A stretch of 64,000 nucleotides of DNA, taken from positions 1-64,000 of the forward strand of contig JAZGGI010000023.1 of NCBI GenBank assembly GCA_036480375.1, in the 5' to 3' direction. Of the stretch, positions 32,846 through 42,667 are shown in pieces. The translations under genes were made by a program, and so were the position numbers. Below the pieces are notes generated by a model, which was not told where the DNA came from, ran no database searches, and worked only from the letters and a program-made list of their open reading frames with translations. Each line of letters starts with the position of its first letter. Within the stretch, counting starts at the first letter, position 1. Source of the stretch: Candidatus Zixiibacteriota bacterium (GTDB lineage Bacteria > Zixibacteria > MSB-5A5 > GN15 > JAAZOE01).

Positions 32846-35473
32846 ATGGATATGTTCACATTAAAATATTCGAATAAAACATCGGGATATATCTTCCTGA
32901 TTTGCCTGCTTCTGATTTTCTCAGGGGGTACGGTTCAGGCTCAATTCGACAATTTTGAGGAAATTGTCGTTAACTTTGATATTCCTCGACTACTCAACAA
33001 AGATATATTCGTTCAATACGACGGCCAGACAATATTCCTGCCGGTTATCGAAATCATCGGTTTACTAGAGCTCAAAATAACTCATGACCAGCCCGGCCGA
33101 CGTATGTTTGGGTATATCCTTTCTGAGGATGATAAGTTTCTCATTGATATCGGGCAGGGCAAAATCAAAACAAAAAAAGAGGAATTTGACTTATTACGGG
33201 ATCAATATTTTTACAACGGATACGAATTATACCTGCGACATGATTTATTTACCCTATGTTTTAATCTGAATACTAAATTTGATTTTTCCCAGTTAAAAGT
33301 GTCTTTGCCATTAAATAAAGATTTTCCCGCTTATCAACGCCTCAAACGAAAACAGGCCCAGGAAAAATTGATGGCCAGGCGCGAAGTCGAAAAAAAGATT
33401 TATGCTCTTCCCTTTAAGCGCGCCTGGTTCAGAGGCGGTGTCGCTGACTGGATGATCGCCACCAATCCGATTGGAACCCGACAGGTGCAATATTTCAGCC
33501 TGAATACCGGCAGTATGGTCGCCGGAGGCGATTTAATGATATCCGGCAACGGTAGTGTAGTCATGGGAAATGATCCAACGGTTACCGGCGACAATAAGAT
33601 TAGAAACCGCTTTGAAATTGATGATCTAAGATACAAATGGCATTATTTCGTCGCTAATCAACAATATATTTCCCAGATTGAAGCCGGAAATGTTTTCACC
33701 GGGGGCAGATTATCCCGGGCTTTGGAAGGAGTTCTGGCAACCAATAAACCGCAGGTTAGAAGAAAACATTTTCAGACCATTATAGTATCCGATTATATCG
33801 GCGAAGGGTGGGAAATCGAATTATATATAGATAATCGCCTCATCGATTTTATTCGAACCGACGAATCGGGAAAGTATGATTTTAATATAGATATTTTCTA
33901 TGGCGCCTCATTGATAAATTTGAAAATGTACGGCCCCGGCGGAGAAATCAGGGAAAAAGAAATCAATATCAAAATACCTTATAATTTGATTCCCAAAAAT
34001 GAAGTTGAATATACCGTCGCGATTGGAAAAGACGACAATCCATTCTCAAGCGGAATTTTCGGCCAGGCCAATTGCTTCTATGGAGTCACAACCCGGCTGA
34101 CGGCCGGAATAAGCGCCGATTTACCAATATCGACCGAGGATAGTTCAAGATTCGGATTCGCCGGAGAGTTTTCATATCAACCGCTGACCAATCTAACGTT
34201 TAATGGATACGCCTCGCCGGGGCAGATGGTCAACGCCGCAATGACCTTTAGCAAACCGTCCATCGTCAGCATAAATGGGAGCTTTACGAATTACTTATCC
34301 AAAGGATATCGCAACCTGGCCGGACGTCTGCAAACTTATTCGATTTCAGCGACATCACCGATCAAAATAGGCGGCCGCAGGATTAGTCTGAGATGCAATA
34401 CTTTTGTTGATCGCTTCCCTAAGGCGACCGAAATCAATACTTATTATGGATTGAGCACCTCAATTAGTCGAATATATATCAATTATTTCGGAAAATACGG
34501 TATCAATAAAAATCTCGAAAATGGATTGACAACAACCGACATATCGAGCCAGCTTCTGATGTCCACAACGCTTCTGAGATGGATACGGCCCCAGATTAGA
34601 TTCGATTATGATCATAGCCGGAAACAAATCAGAAAAGTCGGAGTCTACCTAACCAAACGGGTTTTCAGAACCGGGCAAATCTCTTTATCGCTTGAGAAAA
34701 ACGTTATAGCGAAATCCAATCTGATAATGGCGACCTTTACCCTTTATGGCGGATTCGCGAGTTTTAATACTCGGGCGGTAACGACCGGAGATCAGATCGC
34801 GGTTACTCAGATCCAACGAGGCTCAATCAGATATAACCAGGAAACCAATTCGTTCCATTTTGATCGTCGCGCGGGAGTAGGTCAGGGTTCGGCGGTTTTA
34901 AGGCCTTTTCTGGATCGCAATTTCAACGGCCGTTTCGACGAAAAAATCGATGAAATAATCCCCGGTCTGACCGCCAAAATCAAGGGAGCCAACGGACGCT
35001 TAACAAACGATGGAACCGTTTTCTATTTTGATCGCCTGAGAGCCTACGATGAATACGTCGTGGAAATCAACGAATATAGTCTCGACGATCCATTACTGAA
35101 GCCTATTCACGAAGGATATCGAATGAATTTCAATCCGAATATGGTCACCGCTATTGATGTCCCTATCGTAATGGCCGGTGAAATCAACGGGAGCGTAAAA
35201 CGGCAAACCGCAAGCGGACAAGCAGGATTGGGTGGCGCTAAAATTATCCTGGTCAACCTGTCCACCGGCGAACGGCATGAGATAACGACGTTCAATAATG
35301 GAGAATTTTATTACCTGGGATTGATTCCCGGACGATACCGCGCCGAAATCGACAACAATCAATTAATCTCATCAGGTTATAAATCGACGCCGGAGTATAT
35401 TGATTTTGAACTTAAGCCCTCCGAACAGGGCGCAATTGTCGAAGATATTAATTTTCTGTTAATTCCACGATAG
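32846..35473 (+). CDS. Outer-membrane usher-like protein
   Basis: This 875-residue exported protein (signal peptide ending at TVQAQ) has a PapC/CooC-like central part. The segments WEIELYIDNRLIDFIRTDESGKYDFNIDIFYG and LKMYGPGGEIREKEINI match the usher barrel/plug signature, followed by ~400 residues of beta-barrel sequence. The N-terminal ~170 residues differ from the classical usher N-domain. The C-terminus (about 700-875) carries carboxypeptidase-regulatory/SdrD-like modules (LDRNFNGRFDEKIDEIIPGL, GLIPGRYRAEID) instead of the usual two C-domains. It lies 28 bases after the chaperone gene. It should secrete and assemble the DUF4402 subunits. Confidence 0.75.
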   Translation: MDMFTLKYSNKTSGYIFLICLLLIFSGGTVQAQFDNFEEIVVNFDIPRLLNKDIFVQYDGQTIFLPVIEIIGLLELKITHDQPGRRMFGYILSEDDKFLIDIGQGKIKTKKEEFDLLRDQYFYNGYELYLRHDLFTLCFNLNTKFDFSQLKVSLPLNKDFPAYQRLKRKQAQEKLMARREVEKKIYALPFKRAWFRGGVADWMIATNPIGTRQVQYFSLNTGSMVAGGDLMISGNGSVVMGNDPTVTGDNKIRNRFEIDDLRYKWHYFVANQQYISQIEAGNVFTGGRLSRALEGVLATNKPQVRRKHFQTIIVSDYIGEGWEIELYIDNRLIDFIRTDESGKYDFNIDIFYGASLINLKMYGPGGEIREKEINIKIPYNLIPKNEVEYTVAIGKDDNPFSSGIFGQANCFYGVTTRLTAGISADLPISTEDSSRFGFAGEFSYQPLTNLTFNGYASPGQMVNAAMTFSKPSIVSINGSFTNYLSKGYRNLAGRLQTYSISATSPIKIGGRRISLRCNTFVDRFPKATEINTYYGLSTSISRIYINYFGKYGINKNLENGLTTTDISSQLLMSTTLLRWIRPQIRFDYDHSRKQIRKVGVYLTKRVFRTGQISLSLEKNVIAKSNLIMATFTLYGGFASFNTRAVTTGDQIAVTQIQRGSIRYNQETNSFHFDRRAGVGQGSAVLRPFLDRNFNGRFDEKIDEIIPGLTAKIKGANGRLTNDGTVFYFDRLRAYDEYVVEINEYSLDDPLLKPIHEGYRMNFNPNMVTAIDVPIVMAGEINGSVKRQTASGQAGLGGAKIILVNLSTGERHEITTFNNGEFYYLGLIPGRYRAEIDNNQLISSGYKSTPEYIDFELKPSEQGAIVEDINFLLIPR

Positions 35474-35483
35474 ACATCAAAAA

Positions 35484-36086
35484 TTATTTGCGCAAATATT
35501 TCATGTAGTAAATCGCTCGGCCCTCATCGCGCCATTTATTTTCAAAAAACGAGGGGCTATAATCATCAATCGCGTCAATATCGGTAAACAACGGCTTGCC
35601 TTCGCTTCGCAATCTTCCAATTTGTTTCAAATTATCGGCAGCCCAAATCGCGTAAGGCCAATAATCAGTCGCGGAATAAAGATGACCTCCCGGCTTTAAA
35701 AGCCCCATGATCAAACGTAAAAATTCGATTGACATTAATCGATGCGGGATGTGACGTTTTTTGGGCCAGGGATCGGGAAACAGAATATAAATTTTATCAA
35801 ACAGCGCATTATCAAAATACTCGTTAATTACAATTCGGGCATTACCGTTGATGAGAATAATATTGGATAAGCCTTTCTTTTCAATGCGCGGAATCATTTT
35901 ATAATAACGGCGCTTACCCAGTTCAATGGTGGCAAATTTCCTATCCGGGTATTTTCCCGCCACCGACAGCAAAAAATCGCCTCGCCCGGGGCCGATTTCC
36001 AATGAATGGGCAGAGAAATCATCCGGCCGGTTGGGATAAAACTGAATTTCCTTGCGAGCTTCAAATTCATACGGAAAAGTTTTCAC
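35484..36086 (-). CDS. trmB: tRNA (guanine-N7-)-methyltransferase
   Basis: This is an SAM-dependent enzyme of about 200 residues that methylates G46 in the variable loop of tRNAs. It has the SAM motif LEIGPGRGDFLL, the TrmB hallmark LFPDPWPKKRH with the following R, and GGHLYSATDYWPYA. I place the start at the GTG at 36086, eight bases after GGAG. An in-frame GTG at 36092 is too close to that site. It ends a minus-strand gene group with the CHAP and YhaN/YhaO genes. Confidence 0.93.
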   Translation of the reverse strand: MKTFPYEFEARKEIQFYPNRPDDFSAHSLEIGPGRGDFLLSVAGKYPDRKFATIELGKRRYYKMIPRIEKKGLSNIILINGNARIVINEYFDNALFDKIYILFPDPWPKKRHIPHRLMSIEFLRLIMGLLKPGGHLYSATDYWPYAIWAADNLKQIGRLRSEGKPLFTDIDAIDDYSPSFFENKWRDEGRAIYYMKYLRK

Positions 36087-36153
36087 TATCACAACTCCAG
36101 CGCCAAAAACATCGCGCCAATATAAGATAATTCGATCATATCGCCAATGGTAT

Positions 36154-36939
36154 TTACGACATGGCGGTCGCCAATTCCGGGTTTATTAAATTTATGTTTC
36201 TCAAGACTCGCCGTTTTCGCATAACTCTGTCGCCATTATAACGGCCCATCTCATTTGTGTTGCCTTCAATTGAGTTTATATAATTTCCATCGGATGACGT
36301 AACGATTCCGGCATGAACCCAATCCGATTTTTTCCTTCGCTTCAAAAAAATCATTCCCGGCTTTATAGTCATTTCCCTTAGTTGAGACTCTTCAATAAAA
36401 ATATTTTTCTCCATCGCGTCATGAGCAAGTTCATCGCAGGAAAATGTATAATCGAGTATCAACTCGTTTGATAATGTCGCGAATGTTTGCATAAGTATAA
36501 AGGATACAAATCCGGCGCACCATGACCATTGCCTGCCTTCATTCCCCTTCATAAAAAGGCGCACCCAGGGACCTCTATTTTGACCGCCGATTTCGTGCGG
36601 GCATTCTCTCAGGTGCTGTTCGGCATATGATACAATTATATGATTAGGGGAGTCATTATTTAAACTTTGCATCGCAATGGCTCGGCGAATAGGCAGGGTC
36701 AAACGATTAAAAGTGTCGGCGTCAACCAAACCTGATTCTTTAATTCCCCTGGCATGCTGAAATCTTATGATTGCTCTTCGGGTATTTGCTCCATATTTGC
36801 CGTCAATAACTAATTCTATCCCATGCAGATTTAGCCATTCCTGAGCCATTTTTACATCCGGTCCCGATTGACCAAATGAAAGAGTTCTTTCGAACGTCAA
36901 TTCTTTCGCAATATGGTCTGTGTCAATTAAATTGCGCAT
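36154..36939 (-). CDS. Peptidoglycan-binding CHAP-domain hydrolase
   Basis: This 261-residue protein has an N-terminal PGBD-1 domain (about 18-85: LSFGQSGPDVKMAQEWLNLHGIELVIDGKYGANTRRAIIRFQ). A CHAP-type NlpC/P60-like amidase or endopeptidase follows (about 105-245), with catalytic Cys in WSWCAGFVSF, His in DWVHAGIV and the third residue in IEGNTN. No signal peptide is visible, unusual for a cell-wall enzyme, so export would need a holin-like or nonclassical route, or the true N-terminus is not recognised. It is co-oriented with yhaN and trmB. A phage-derived endolysin is an alternative reading. Confidence 0.75.
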   Translation of the reverse strand: MRNLIDTDHIAKELTFERTLSFGQSGPDVKMAQEWLNLHGIELVIDGKYGANTRRAIIRFQHARGIKESGLVDADTFNRLTLPIRRAIAMQSLNNDSPNHIIVSYAEQHLRECPHEIGGQNRGPWVRLFMKGNEGRQWSWCAGFVSFILMQTFATLSNELILDYTFSCDELAHDAMEKNIFIEESQLREMTIKPGMIFLKRRKKSDWVHAGIVTSSDGNYINSIEGNTNEMGRYNGDRVMRKRRVLRNINLINPELATAMS

Positions 36940-36987
36940 TTTACATTGTCCCGAATTAATTAGAGAATTACTGATTTGAATAAATAT

Positions 36988-39681
36988 TTACGCGAACTCT
37001 ATGAGCTTAGAGCCCAATCCCAAAAATAAATCGCGTGTTTGACGGCGGCAGGCGAAAATAATCACCTGACGCTTTTGAGAAAATCTTTTAATCGCCTCTG
37101 CAGCTAAATCAATCCGATCATCGTCAAAATTGGCAAAAATATCATCGAAGATTATTGGCATCGACTCCGATAATTTCTCGTATTCCTCGATCAGTCCCAA
37201 TCGCATCGCCAGATATAACTGTTCCCGTGTTCCCCGGCTTAACATATCGACTGACTTTATCTGGTGGGATGCGGACTCTTCAATATGCAGCGTCTCATTA
37301 TCGGCCGGTTTATAGACATTATTATATCTTCCCCCCGTAAATTTCTCAAAATTCGAGGCGGCTGCTTTGATTACATTGGGTTGGCGATTCTTTTCGGCGG
37401 ATTTTAGTACGTTTTCAAAAACTACTTTTGCGATAGTCGCGGCCGCCCATTCCTGAGCTTTATCTATCATGTTCTGACGAACTATTTCCAAATTATGCTG
37501 GGCCGCCAATATATCTTCCCGCGTATTTAATTCCTTAATCCGCCCGCGCAACTCGCCTATTTTTTGTTCCTTTTGAGTTTTTTCCGAAGTTATTTCACCG
37601 ATTTGGTAACCCAGTTTCTCAATCCTGGACGCGGTTTCGGACGGAGACATTTCATTGAGATCATTGATAAATTTATCATAATTTTCACCTACGCCGGCTG
37701 ATAATTGAATCTTTTCCTTACTTGTCTTTATCCCCGTAGATAAATTATCTTGCTCTATTGTTAATCTATGATATTCCTTTAATTGGCTTAATGAATTTGC
37801 CCCAACCTTTGCAAGCAGTTCGGATAAATTATTTTCCTGCTGACTTATTTTTTTATTTAAAGATTCGGTTTTGGAATTCAGTTGCTCGATTTGTTCGATG
37901 ATTCCATTTCGCTCATGCAATAAGGTTTCGCCCTCATTCAATTCATTGCCAATTATTCCTATAGCCATTGAAACTTCCGTATTGCTATCTACAGAATGCG
38001 ATGCTCCCAATACAGTTGAAAGTTGCCTCTCGACAGATGTGATAGTTTCATCCATCAAATCGATACGCTCGGTAAGCTTGGTTTCTTGCTTGATACTATT
38101 TTTAATGTCTTTAATTGCGGCAAAATATTCCAATGCGGCTTCGGGGGTCAGCTTCCGATCTAATCCGATATTCCCGATATACTCTCGCCATTCAGATAAA
38201 GCGTCCTCCCATTCATTGAATCCCGAATCCGCATCTTCATCCGCTTTATCTATACTCGATAGATCTTTATTAACTTTCTTAGCCATGACATTTTTTATGA
38301 CCATTGGAGTACTCAACAGGAAAACAGCCGCCGCGAATCCTGCCGCCAGTAAATTACCGATTGTGAGGCTGATCACAATCCCGGCCAAACTTAAAGCGGA
38401 TAATCCATATAAAGCATAGCTATAAAATTCAGGCAATCTCCCCGACTGAGTCTCGGATTTCGCCTTGTCTTCAAATTCAATTTCCTGAACTCGCCGACGA
38501 TAATATTCAGCCTCCTGTAGACGCTTTTTGTATTCTTTAATGTTATCTTCCGCGGTAATGCTAAGAGTAAAATCGGAAACAGACTTTCTCGACCAGTTGT
38601 CTCCCAAACGAATTATTTCCGAATCTATCAGGATCGAAAGTTCTTTTTTTTCATCCCTTACTCGGATTATATCACGCGCGGCATCGCGATAACTTTTGAG
38701 GTGTTCTTTCAACGATTCGATTGTGGGTTTATGCTCAAGCAGGGAGTGATTGATATTAATTTGATCTTTTCGAATTTGCAGCTTGTTTTTTTCGTCAACC
38801 AATTCTTCATGCCGCAATTTCAGATTTGAAACCTCTAAAGATAACTCCTCGCATTCTTTCAGTTGCTTATCAGAGATTTTTGGTGAATCCGGTAAACCGT
38901 CAATCTCTTTTTGCTTCGTAGTCATCTCCTGAAAGACCGGAAACATCTTTATCAATGCTTCAAGTTTTTGCTTTCCTTCTTCGGCGTTTTCGATTTTTGT
39001 TTTCAATTCATCCGATTCGGCGCCGGAATTTTCTCTTTGCTGTACCAAATGATCGTATTGATCTATCTCATTCTGGCATTGCTTAATCTCTGTTCGCAAT
39101 TCATTCATCTCTTTGTATAATTGGATTAAAGGCTGTGTTCGCCCGCGTTTTAAATAAAGGGAATTTTGCCACCCTGCGATTTCCCGAGATATGGTAACCG
39201 GTGATATCTTTCCCAGCCCCAACCCGGTACCGTAAATGAAATTACTAATTTCTTCATCTTCCAGAGATTCAACAATCTGAAGTTCGTTCAACCCGAAGGC
39301 ATAAACATTGTTAAAAACATTTTCGGTTATAGAACCGATAAATTTGCGCAATGCATCAGGCCCGGAAATCATTTTATCGGATACGGTAATTGTTAATTTA
39401 CGTTTTCCATTCCCACCCAATCTTGATATCCGAAGCTTTTCTCCTGAACTTATCAGGCATTCGAGTACGCCCCCATATTGGCCGCCATCCAAAGGCAAAT
39501 ATTGATTCAATGACTTACTTGCGCGCGGAAAGCCGAATAAAACTCTCCGAATAAATTCAAGTATGGTGCTTTTACCAAACTCGTTGGGTCCGTAAACAAC
39601 ATTGATTCCGTGGTCAAATCCGTTAATCGATTTATTGGAGAAAACACCAAAACCATTGATATGTGCGTTTTTTATTATCAT
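36988..39681 (-). CDS. YhaN-like SbcC/Rad50-family ATPase
   Basis: This 897-residue protein starts with FGVFSNKSINGF and Walker A YGPNEFGKST (about residue 34). Two long coiled-coil arms (about 170-390 and 490-740) follow, with two membrane-like hydrophobic segments between them (about 415-460). The distal half has the ABC signature LSRGTREQLYLAMRLGL and Walker B MPIIFDDIFANFDDDR near 845. This matches B. subtilis YhaN, a Rad50-like protein with a membrane hairpin at the apex of the coiled coil. It starts one base after the stop of the YhaO-like gene, so the pair probably forms a nuclease complex acting on DNA ends near the membrane. Confidence 0.88.
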   Translation of the reverse strand: MIIKNAHINGFGVFSNKSINGFDHGINVVYGPNEFGKSTILEFIRRVLFGFPRASKSLNQYLPLDGGQYGGVLECLISSGEKLRISRLGGNGKRKLTITVSDKMISGPDALRKFIGSITENVFNNVYAFGLNELQIVESLEDEEISNFIYGTGLGLGKISPVTISREIAGWQNSLYLKRGRTQPLIQLYKEMNELRTEIKQCQNEIDQYDHLVQQRENSGAESDELKTKIENAEEGKQKLEALIKMFPVFQEMTTKQKEIDGLPDSPKISDKQLKECEELSLEVSNLKLRHEELVDEKNKLQIRKDQININHSLLEHKPTIESLKEHLKSYRDAARDIIRVRDEKKELSILIDSEIIRLGDNWSRKSVSDFTLSITAEDNIKEYKKRLQEAEYYRRRVQEIEFEDKAKSETQSGRLPEFYSYALYGLSALSLAGIVISLTIGNLLAAGFAAAVFLLSTPMVIKNVMAKKVNKDLSSIDKADEDADSGFNEWEDALSEWREYIGNIGLDRKLTPEAALEYFAAIKDIKNSIKQETKLTERIDLMDETITSVERQLSTVLGASHSVDSNTEVSMAIGIIGNELNEGETLLHERNGIIEQIEQLNSKTESLNKKISQQENNLSELLAKVGANSLSQLKEYHRLTIEQDNLSTGIKTSKEKIQLSAGVGENYDKFINDLNEMSPSETASRIEKLGYQIGEITSEKTQKEQKIGELRGRIKELNTREDILAAQHNLEIVRQNMIDKAQEWAAATIAKVVFENVLKSAEKNRQPNVIKAAASNFEKFTGGRYNNVYKPADNETLHIEESASHQIKSVDMLSRGTREQLYLAMRLGLIEEYEKLSESMPIIFDDIFANFDDDRIDLAAEAIKRFSQKRQVIIFACRRQTRDLFLGLGSKLIEFA

Positions 39682-39682
39682 A

Positions 39683-40945
39683 CTATGCGTCAGTAAATAT
39701 TTTTTCCAGGGTTCGATTGCGAGCTATCAAAGATAATTTCATTATATCTTCATTTGAGAGCGGGTCCAGAAAAGCGCCCCCGGGCCAATCTTTATATAAC
39801 GCCTCCAATTCGGCCCGAATTAATCTGAGATATTCCGGATCTTCTGAACTGATTGCGTCATACGCCGAAATAACATCGCTCACAAAACTCTTTTCGCTAC
39901 GAAACGATTCAATATCAAATTCGCCATTAGTCGATAGATTTATCTTGTCAACCCAGACTATCGGATCACGACTTGCATATTGATCGCGCAAATCCTCGGA
40001 AATGCTCTGTATAAAATCGCGACGTCTTAATTCGGTATTTAAATTTGTCTGGCCATAAATATCCAATGAAAATATTAAGTGCCGATTATCTGATTTTCCA
40101 ATCAAATCTTCAATATGCCCGGTAATTTCATCGGGGATTTCTTCAATGGATTTACATGAAGTGATATCTATTCTTATGGACTCATAGCGAACCATATCAA
40201 TCGGTTTAAATTCAACATTAAAACCCAATTGGCGCGAGTAATCAACCAGGCAATATCCTTTGGGGCCGCGTTCGGATGATTTTATCGCCTGTATGTTTCC
40301 CGAATAAACTATCGTGGGATTTTCTTTTCTGATTATCTTATAACTATGCACATGACCCAGTGCCCAATAATCAAATCCCCGATTGACAATATCATCCACG
40401 GTAGCCGGCGCGTAAGGTTCGTGTCCGGTATTTTCTCCGACGTTACAATGCAATACCGCAATTGCCGGTAATTCGTCCTCTCGTTTAAATTTCAGTGCGA
40501 GGTTTTCTTTAATATCCCGAGTCCCATAACTAATTCCATATACTCTCGCTACCGGCTTACCTTTCACAATGACCTGCCGGCTGTATACATTGTCAGCGTC
40601 GAAGCCAATAACATTTTCCGGAATTTTCATTTTTGTTGACCAGCTATTAAGGGGATCATGATTCCCATGGGCAATAAATACCGGAATGTCGTTATCAGAA
40701 AGATGTTTTAATCCTCGATAAAAATTATATTGGGCCCGAATACTCTTATCGGCGGTATTGAAAATGTCACCCGCAATAACTACAAAATCGACCTTATCCT
40801 CTACCGCCTGAGCTACCATATTAAAATAGGATTTATATGGGGCGTCTCTGAGAATCTTGCCGATTTCATCATTGGATGATGAAATTCCCGCGAAAGGAGC
40901 ATCCAGATGCAAATCGGAGCAATGTATAAATTTGAAGTCATCCAT
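39683..40945 (-). CDS. YhaO-like SbcD/Mre11-family nuclease
   Basis: This 420-residue metallophosphoesterase carries the five motifs: FIHCSDLHLDAPF (residues 6-18), VVIAGDIFN, FIAHGNHDP, AVLHCNVGEN and WALGHVHS. All metal ligands (Asp, His, Asp, Asn, His, His, His) are in place. The family are Mre11-like exo/endonucleases that work with Rad50-like ATPases. It is the first gene of the minus-strand run nuclease, ATPase, CHAP hydrolase and trmB. It is probably involved in DNA repair or restriction of foreign DNA. Confidence 0.9.
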   Translation of the reverse strand: MDDFKFIHCSDLHLDAPFAGISSSNDEIGKILRDAPYKSYFNMVAQAVEDKVDFVVIAGDIFNTADKSIRAQYNFYRGLKHLSDNDIPVFIAHGNHDPLNSWSTKMKIPENVIGFDADNVYSRQVIVKGKPVARVYGISYGTRDIKENLALKFKREDELPAIAVLHCNVGENTGHEPYAPATVDDIVNRGFDYWALGHVHSYKIIRKENPTIVYSGNIQAIKSSERGPKGYCLVDYSRQLGFNVEFKPIDMVRYESIRIDITSCKSIEEIPDEITGHIEDLIGKSDNRHLIFSLDIYGQTNLNTELRRRDFIQSISEDLRDQYASRDPIVWVDKINLSTNGEFDIESFRSEKSFVSDVISAYDAISSEDPEYLRLIRAELEALYKDWPGGAFLDPLSNEDIMKLSLIARNRTLEKIFTDA

Positions 40946-41178
40946 CGAATATTTCCATGTACCATTTGGTAAACGTTATTTATATATTTTCCTCATGAAT
41001 AATTCAATTAAAAAATTGAAATGTCAATCACCAATAAATCGCGCAAAAAAAAGAACCGGCTTGAATAAGGCTCCCCAGACTTTTGACAAAGTCGGTCGAA
41101 ACCTTTTTTAATTGATATATGTTTTTCCTTCATTATTAGAAACAGTCAATATTATGATTCAGATTAATTAAGGAGTGT

Positions 41179-41595
41179 ACTGTTTCAACGGCAGGAATAG
41201 CCGGCTCGAATGAGTATGTTTCCGATCCCAGGCTATGCGGTAAATGCCGGATGCTATCCGAATGCACCGAGTCACGGAATCATGTTCGAGTTATAACCCG
41301 TCATGTCTGGCAGAGGTATCGGGAACAGATATGGAAAACACCATTGGGTAAATATCTTCGTCAGAAGCGTCGGGAGACGGTGAAGCGATCATTTGCCGAT
41401 GCCAAAGAGTTGCATGGTCTGCGGTATGCACGTTATTGCGGGTTGAAGAATGTCAGCGAGCAATGTTTGATGACGGCGATTGCGATGAACATCGAGAAGA
41501 TGGCTCGCCATCTTTCTTATTGTATCATTTATTGCCTGAAAAAGCGCTTCCTGTTGGCAAATAATCATCGAAAATATCGATTCTCGACAATTTAA
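41179..41595 (+). pseudogene. IS1182-family transposase remnant (C-terminal part)
   Basis: An open frame of ~135 codons has typical IS1182 C-terminal motifs: YVSDPRLCGKCRMLSECTES, RHVWQRYREQ, RRETVKRSFADAKELHGLRYARY and EQCLMTAIAMNIEKMARHL. The frame continues upstream of the first ATG (41251) to about 41179, but the N-terminal two thirds of the DDE transposase are missing. No intact terminal inverted repeats were found. It is a decayed insertion. The palindromic repeat at 41636 lies just beyond its 3' end. Confidence 0.85.
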
Positions 41596-41635
41596 GAAAA
41601 AACTCTCCGAGACAGATCAAAATCGTCATAAAAAT

Positions 41636-41698
41636 AAAAGGCAGTTCAAAAAACTGCCCTCTGTCATCAGTCTGAGGCGGCCATCATGGCCGTCTTAA
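41636..41698. repeat. Palindromic repeat, inverted copy of 25862-25908
   Basis: The first 47 bases are the exact reverse complement of 25862-25908. They hold the GGCAGTT/AACTGCC hairpin (41640-41658), followed by a GACGGCCAT/ATGGCCG-type hairpin up to 41694. It lies between the transposase remnant and the PEP-CTERM gene and could terminate transcription from either side. Confidence 0.7.
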
Positions 41699-41720
41699 TT
41701 GCTTTGTCTGAAGCTTGATT

Positions 41721-42314
41721 CTATTTAAATCTGCGATAAAATCCAAATCCGGCTAAACCAAGACCGATTAAAATTACAGTGCTCGGTTCGGGAACGGAAG
41801 CTGATGTAAAGACCGTTAGTTGAATTTCTCTATTGAAATAATGACAATCGGCGTCAATTGCGAATCCGAAAATTCCGTCCGATGAATATGCGATGAAGTC
41901 ATCGAGTATCCCAATATCCGAAAATGAGTATGTCAGGTCTATGCCCGGGGGGCCACCGTTGGGATCGCTCCAGATATCGATTAAAATGCCCTCATTGGCA
42001 AAATAATCAGTTCCACTGGAGTTACTAATCGGATCGCTAAGAGCGAAGGTACCCACGGGTGGATTGTCAAGCATATGAATATAAAGCCAATTATCTTCCG
42101 ATTTCCAGTTGTAAATGTCAAAAAAGGTCAATTTTGCCTCAATAATCTGTTCTTCAGGAAAATCCCAGCTTATGCCCCAGGTATAAGCCTGATCGTGGGA
42201 GAGGTCCCATAAATCGGCGGGAGAAGGCTGGAAAGTATAAATCGCCGCCTGCGATCCGATAGTTCCAGCTAACATTAGAAAGAGCGTCATCAATATTGTC
42301 AATTTTGTCTTCAT
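41721..42314 (-). CDS. PEP-CTERM sorting-domain protein
   Basis: I choose the ATG at 42314, giving a 197-residue protein with a clean signal peptide (MKTKLTILMTLFLMLAGTIG, cleavage near SQA). An upstream in-frame ATG at 42371 adds 19 poor residues. The mature domain is beta-rich with no known match. The C-terminus SVPEPSTVILIGLGLAGFGF plus YRRFK is a textbook PEP-CTERM tail: PEP motif, membrane helix and basic end, processed by an exosortase. No exosortase lies nearby. It is likely an exopolysaccharide-associated surface protein. Confidence 0.85.
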   Translation of the reverse strand: MKTKLTILMTLFLMLAGTIGSQAAIYTFQPSPADLWDLSHDQAYTWGISWDFPEEQIIEAKLTFFDIYNWKSEDNWLYIHMLDNPPVGTFALSDPISNSSGTDYFANEGILIDIWSDPNGGPPGIDLTYSFSDIGILDDFIAYSSDGIFGFAIDADCHYFNREIQLTVFTSASVPEPSTVILIGLGLAGFGFYRRFK

Positions 42315-42371
42315 ATCAAAATCCCATAAAAATTTACTTATCTGTCTATATTTGAGCAAAAACCAGGCCAA

Positions 42372-42667
42372 AGGAGTATTTAACTTTGGTATTACAATAA
42401 GCTATTGTTAATCAGACGCATGGCCTTTCTTCGCACTCATTCTGATTTTTCTCGATTTTGGTGTGAATTGTCCAGAATTCCGACACTGCTTAATGCGATT
42501 ATTCATATAATCGCCCCATCTCATTTAATCGTAACGCATTACGGCTATTTAAGATAATGTCGGTTCGGGGGACACATTTTATTATGAATTCGTCCCAATT
42601 TTTGGTATTATTGACAGTGTAAGAAAAGGCAGGCAAAAATCTTAATAGGATACATCGGGAAATATTC
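42372..42667. other. Intergenic region, no feature recognised
   Basis: This spacer lies between the divergent PEP-CTERM and TerB-like genes. I see no coding potential, clear promoter or palindrome. A 94-codon minus-strand open frame overlapping the TerB-like gene is not convincing. Confidence 0.4.

Noticed and set aside
36087-36160. Tiny minus-strand frame ending MIELSYIGAMFLALEL between the CHAP and trmB genes
   Set aside because: It has no ribosome site, overlaps both neighbours, and may be chance. It contains the GGAG site used by trmB.
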